This document shows positions 61,885 to 64,000 of a stretch of 64,000 nt of DNA, in pieces. This DNA comes from JBCCGI01 sp039029355. GTDB lineage: Bacteria; Planctomycetota; UBA1135; GCA-002686595. The translations under genes were made by a program, and so were the position numbers. Within the stretch, counting starts at the first letter, position 1; each line of letters opens with the position of its first letter. The stretch is taken from the NCBI GenBank assembly GCA_039029355.1, contig JBCCGI010000038.1, forward strand, positions 10,569 to 74,568, in the 5' to 3' direction. Below the pieces are notes generated by a model that saw only the letters and a program-made list of their open reading frames with translations, searched no databases and was not told the origin of the DNA.

Positions 61885-61910
61885 TGTCTCCGCCGAACGG
61901 GGTGGAGACA
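61885..61910. promoter_or_regulatory. Inverted repeat upstream of the last FG-GAP gene
   Basis: TGTCTCC-(12 nt)-GGAGACA is a perfect 7-bp inverted repeat 59 bp before the ATG at 61970, followed by GGTACGAT, which could be a -10 element. An operator or a leader hairpin is possible; no regulator is identified. Confidence 0.35.
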
Positions 61911-61969
61911 GGTACGATCCCCGACCTTCTTCCAAACCCTCAGGAACCTCCTTTATTCAACGGGTACCC

Positions 61970-63865
61970 ATGACCCTGCGCAAAACGCTCCCCCTCGCGG
62001 CAGCCCTCACCGCCGCTCCAATCGGCGCCCAGCAATTTACTTATGACGCGACGGCGCTGCCCCCCGGCGCCATCTGGACCGACGGCGTCGAGCTCGTCGA
62101 TATCGATGCCGACGGCGACATCGACATCCTGTTCGCCAACGGCAGCAGCTACGGCGCGGGCGGCTTCCAGCCCCAGCAGCTGTTCCTCAACGACGGCGCC
62201 GGCAACTTCAGCGCCGCCAGCGGCCAGCTGAACGTCGCCAACTTCAACGCCAAGATGGTCATCGCCGAGGACTTCGACGGCGACGGCGACCTCGACCTGA
62301 TGTACGCGCCCGAGGGCCCGTTCCCCGCGGTCACGCAGCTCCCGCGGATGCTGATCAACGACGGCTCCGGCAACTTCGTCGACGAGTCGGCCACGCGCCT
62401 TCCCGCGCTGCCGATGGCCTCCTTCTGCGTTTGCGCGGGCGACGTCGACGACGACGGCGACCTCGACGTGGTCTACACCGACGGCGCCACCTTCGGCGGC
62501 GTGGCGACCCAGGCGCGCCTCTATCTAAACAACGGCACCGGCTTCTTCAGCGACGCGACCGCGACGAACATGCCGGTCGACACGTACAACGCGCAGGACG
62601 TCACGCTGATCGACTACGACGGCGACTTCGACCTGGACATCGCGCTGTCGGGCAAGGGCCAGACGGGCAAGCGCTCGCGCCTGTACCTGAACAACGGCCT
62701 GGGCAGCTTCTCGATCGTCAACGCCCTGAACAACGTCGGCACCGGCAGCACCTACGAGATCGACTACGGCGACCTCGACGGTGACGGCGACCTCGACGGC
62801 ATGGTCCAGTCCATCAGCGTCAGCGGCTTCAGCGCCCAAGAGGGTTGGTTCGAGAACAACGGTCCGAGCATCACGACCGGCACCTTCCCGGCCCCGAACG
62901 GCTCCGACGACAACGAGATGGCCGGCGTCGACTACGACAACGACGGTGACCTCGACGTCTTCATCGGCTCGCTGGGCGGCACCGAGCGCATCTATCGCAA
63001 CGACGGCTCGTTCGCGTTCGTGAACCAGGACGGCCAGATCCAGTCGCAGAACGACTCGACGCTCGACTTCGGTTTCGCCGACCTCGACAACGACGGCGCG
63101 GTCGACATGGTCACCGGCCAGGGCGAGTCCGGCAACTTCACCAACAAGGTCTACTTCAACAACGGTCCCGCCGACACGGTCGCCCCGACCATCCTCGGCA
63201 CCGAGACGCCGACCTACGGCGGTTCGTCGACCGTGTTCCACGCGACGACCCAAGACGTTATCCAGGACGACGGCAGCGACTCGTTCGTGACCGCGACCTA
63301 CACCGCCTGGCAGGGCTCGACGAGCGGCGTCCAGACCGACTCCGGCACCGCCATGCACCAGGGCGGCGGCACCTGGCGCGCCGAGGTCTCCTCCCTCGCG
63401 GGCGCCACGGGCGCGCAGATGTGCTGGACCTTCACCGACCGTGAGGGCAACACCTCGACGTCGTCGGCCACGGCCGGCACCGTCGCCGACTGGACCGACC
63501 TCGGCCAAGGCCTCGCGGGCGGCAGCGGCATCCCGACCCTGACCGGCACCGGCACCCCCGCCGCGGGTCAGAACATCAACCTCGACCTGTCGGGCGCGGC
63601 TCCGAACGCTCCGGGCGGCATCGTCATCAACGCGAACGCGGACTACCTGCCGCTCTTCGGCGGCACGCTGGTCCCGTCGCTGGCGGGCGCGGCGATCATC
63701 CTGCCCTACACCACCGACGGCTCCGGCTCGATCGCAACGATCTCCGGCCCGTGGCCGACCGGTCCGAGCGACTGCACCGTCCTGCACTTCCAGGCCGGCA
63801 CGCTCGACTTCGGCGCCCCGCAGGGCTTCAGCTTCTCGAACGCCCTGGCGGCGATCCAGAAGTAG
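61970..63865 (+). CDS. Exported FG-GAP/VCBS repeat protein with recurrent C-terminal module
   Basis: The protein has 631 residues with signal peptide MTLRKTLPLAAALTAAPIGAQ. Repeats include DIDADGDIDILFANGSS, DFDGDGDLDLMYAPEG, DVDDDGDLDVVYTDG, DYDGDFDLDIALSGKG, DLDGDGDLDGMVQSIS, DYDNDGDLDVFIGSLG and DLDNDGAVDMVTGQGE, seven Ca-type motifs as expected for a complete propeller. An Ig-like region (about 400-505) and the C-terminal module (about 505-631, GLAGGSGIPTLTGTGTP, DYLPLFGGTLVPSLAGA, ending SNALAAIQK) follow. The start lies beyond a 126-bp leader with an inverted repeat. It is extracellular with unknown ligand. Confidence 0.9.
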   Translation: MTLRKTLPLAAALTAAPIGAQQFTYDATALPPGAIWTDGVELVDIDADGDIDILFANGSSYGAGGFQPQQLFLNDGAGNFSAASGQLNVANFNAKMVIAEDFDGDGDLDLMYAPEGPFPAVTQLPRMLINDGSGNFVDESATRLPALPMASFCVCAGDVDDDGDLDVVYTDGATFGGVATQARLYLNNGTGFFSDATATNMPVDTYNAQDVTLIDYDGDFDLDIALSGKGQTGKRSRLYLNNGLGSFSIVNALNNVGTGSTYEIDYGDLDGDGDLDGMVQSISVSGFSAQEGWFENNGPSITTGTFPAPNGSDDNEMAGVDYDNDGDLDVFIGSLGGTERIYRNDGSFAFVNQDGQIQSQNDSTLDFGFADLDNDGAVDMVTGQGESGNFTNKVYFNNGPADTVAPTILGTETPTYGGSSTVFHATTQDVIQDDGSDSFVTATYTAWQGSTSGVQTDSGTAMHQGGGTWRAEVSSLAGATGAQMCWTFTDREGNTSTSSATAGTVADWTDLGQGLAGGSGIPTLTGTGTPAAGQNINLDLSGAAPNAPGGIVINANADYLPLFGGTLVPSLAGAAIILPYTTDGSGSIATISGPWPTGPSDCTVLHFQAGTLDFGAPQGFSFSNALAAIQK

Positions 63866-63900
63866 TCGGACGGCGACCGACGCCGACCGCTCCATCCGGA

Positions 63901-63939
63901 GGGGGGGGGGATCATAAGGATTCTCGCATGCCCCCCCCC
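63901..63939 (+). repeat. Poly-G/poly-C inverted repeat after the FG-GAP gene
   Basis: A run of ten G (63901-63910) and a run of nine C (63931-63939) can pair around a 20-nt loop. It follows the FG-GAP stop by 36 bp and may act as a terminator-like hairpin. Long homopolymers of this kind are also prone to sequencing-length error, so the exact run lengths should be treated with care. Confidence 0.5.
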
Positions 63940-64000
63940 GCGGTTTGTGCGCTGCTGGGGTGTCCCAACAAGTTGGCGGCCCCGCACACGGTGGGCGGGG

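Overview
This is a very GC-rich chromosomal segment (roughly 70% G+C by eye) that is densely packed with genes. It has no rRNA, no convincing tRNA, no insertion sequence, no prophage and no CRISPR. The gene content points to a marine-type planctomycete or a close relative. Most of the coding capacity is large exported proteins: FG-GAP/VCBS propellers, an ASPIC/UnbV protein, choice-of-anchor B, right-handed beta-helices, subtilisins, an M12-type metalloprotease and glycosidases. Many end in the same C-terminal beta-sandwich-like module. Lipoproteins are frequent and Shine-Dalgarno sequences are often weak or absent. The lineage is an inference from composition and protein style, as no marker gene is present.

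Layout. 1-1910 (minus): an AsmA/DUF748-like protein (partial) and a lipoprotein. 2104-9538 (plus): an ASPIC/FG-GAP protein followed by two tightly spaced glycoside-hydrolase-like exported proteins. 9606-15094 (minus): a malectin-like-domain secreted protein and a membrane-anchored protein built of carboxypeptidase-regulatory-like repeats. 15491-16099 (plus): a coiled-coil protein with an HTH-like segment and a C-terminal membrane anchor. 16149-30002 (minus): a choice-of-anchor B protein, a small exported protein paired with an AbgT-family transporter, a subtilisin, a PhnY-like phosphonoacetaldehyde dehydrogenase and a giant beta-helix protein. 30193-34045 (plus): an exported alpha/beta hydrolase and a GH5-like enzyme. 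34050-35736 (minus): an ABC-2 exporter pair. 35877-37610 (plus): two overlapping BamE-like lipoproteins and an RRM RNA-binding protein. 37683-47218: a beta-helix lipoprotein, a second subtilisin, an SGNH hydrolase, an FG-GAP protein and a PilT ATPase. 47398-51605: a cupin, a histidine phosphatase, a lipoprotein and a propeller lipoprotein. 51606-55183 (minus): a translationally coupled, degenerate sensor-kinase/response-regulator pair. 55264-63865: an APH-type kinase, a sulfatase-fold enzyme with Thr in place of the formylglycine Cys, an M12-type protease, an M28 peptidase, an AAA-type nucleotide-binding protein and a final FG-GAP protein.

How it fits together. Much of the window looks like an extracytoplasmic toolkit for particle- or polysaccharide-associated life: sugar- and ester-cleaving enzymes, three exported endoproteases, beta-propeller and beta-helix surface proteins, type IV pilus retraction and a small-molecule importer. 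The feature that ties the window together is the recurrent module in at least eight exported proteins, usually C-terminal but N-terminal in one subtilisin. The most system-like locus is the ATGA-coupled kinase/regulator pair, whose conserved motifs are partly eroded.
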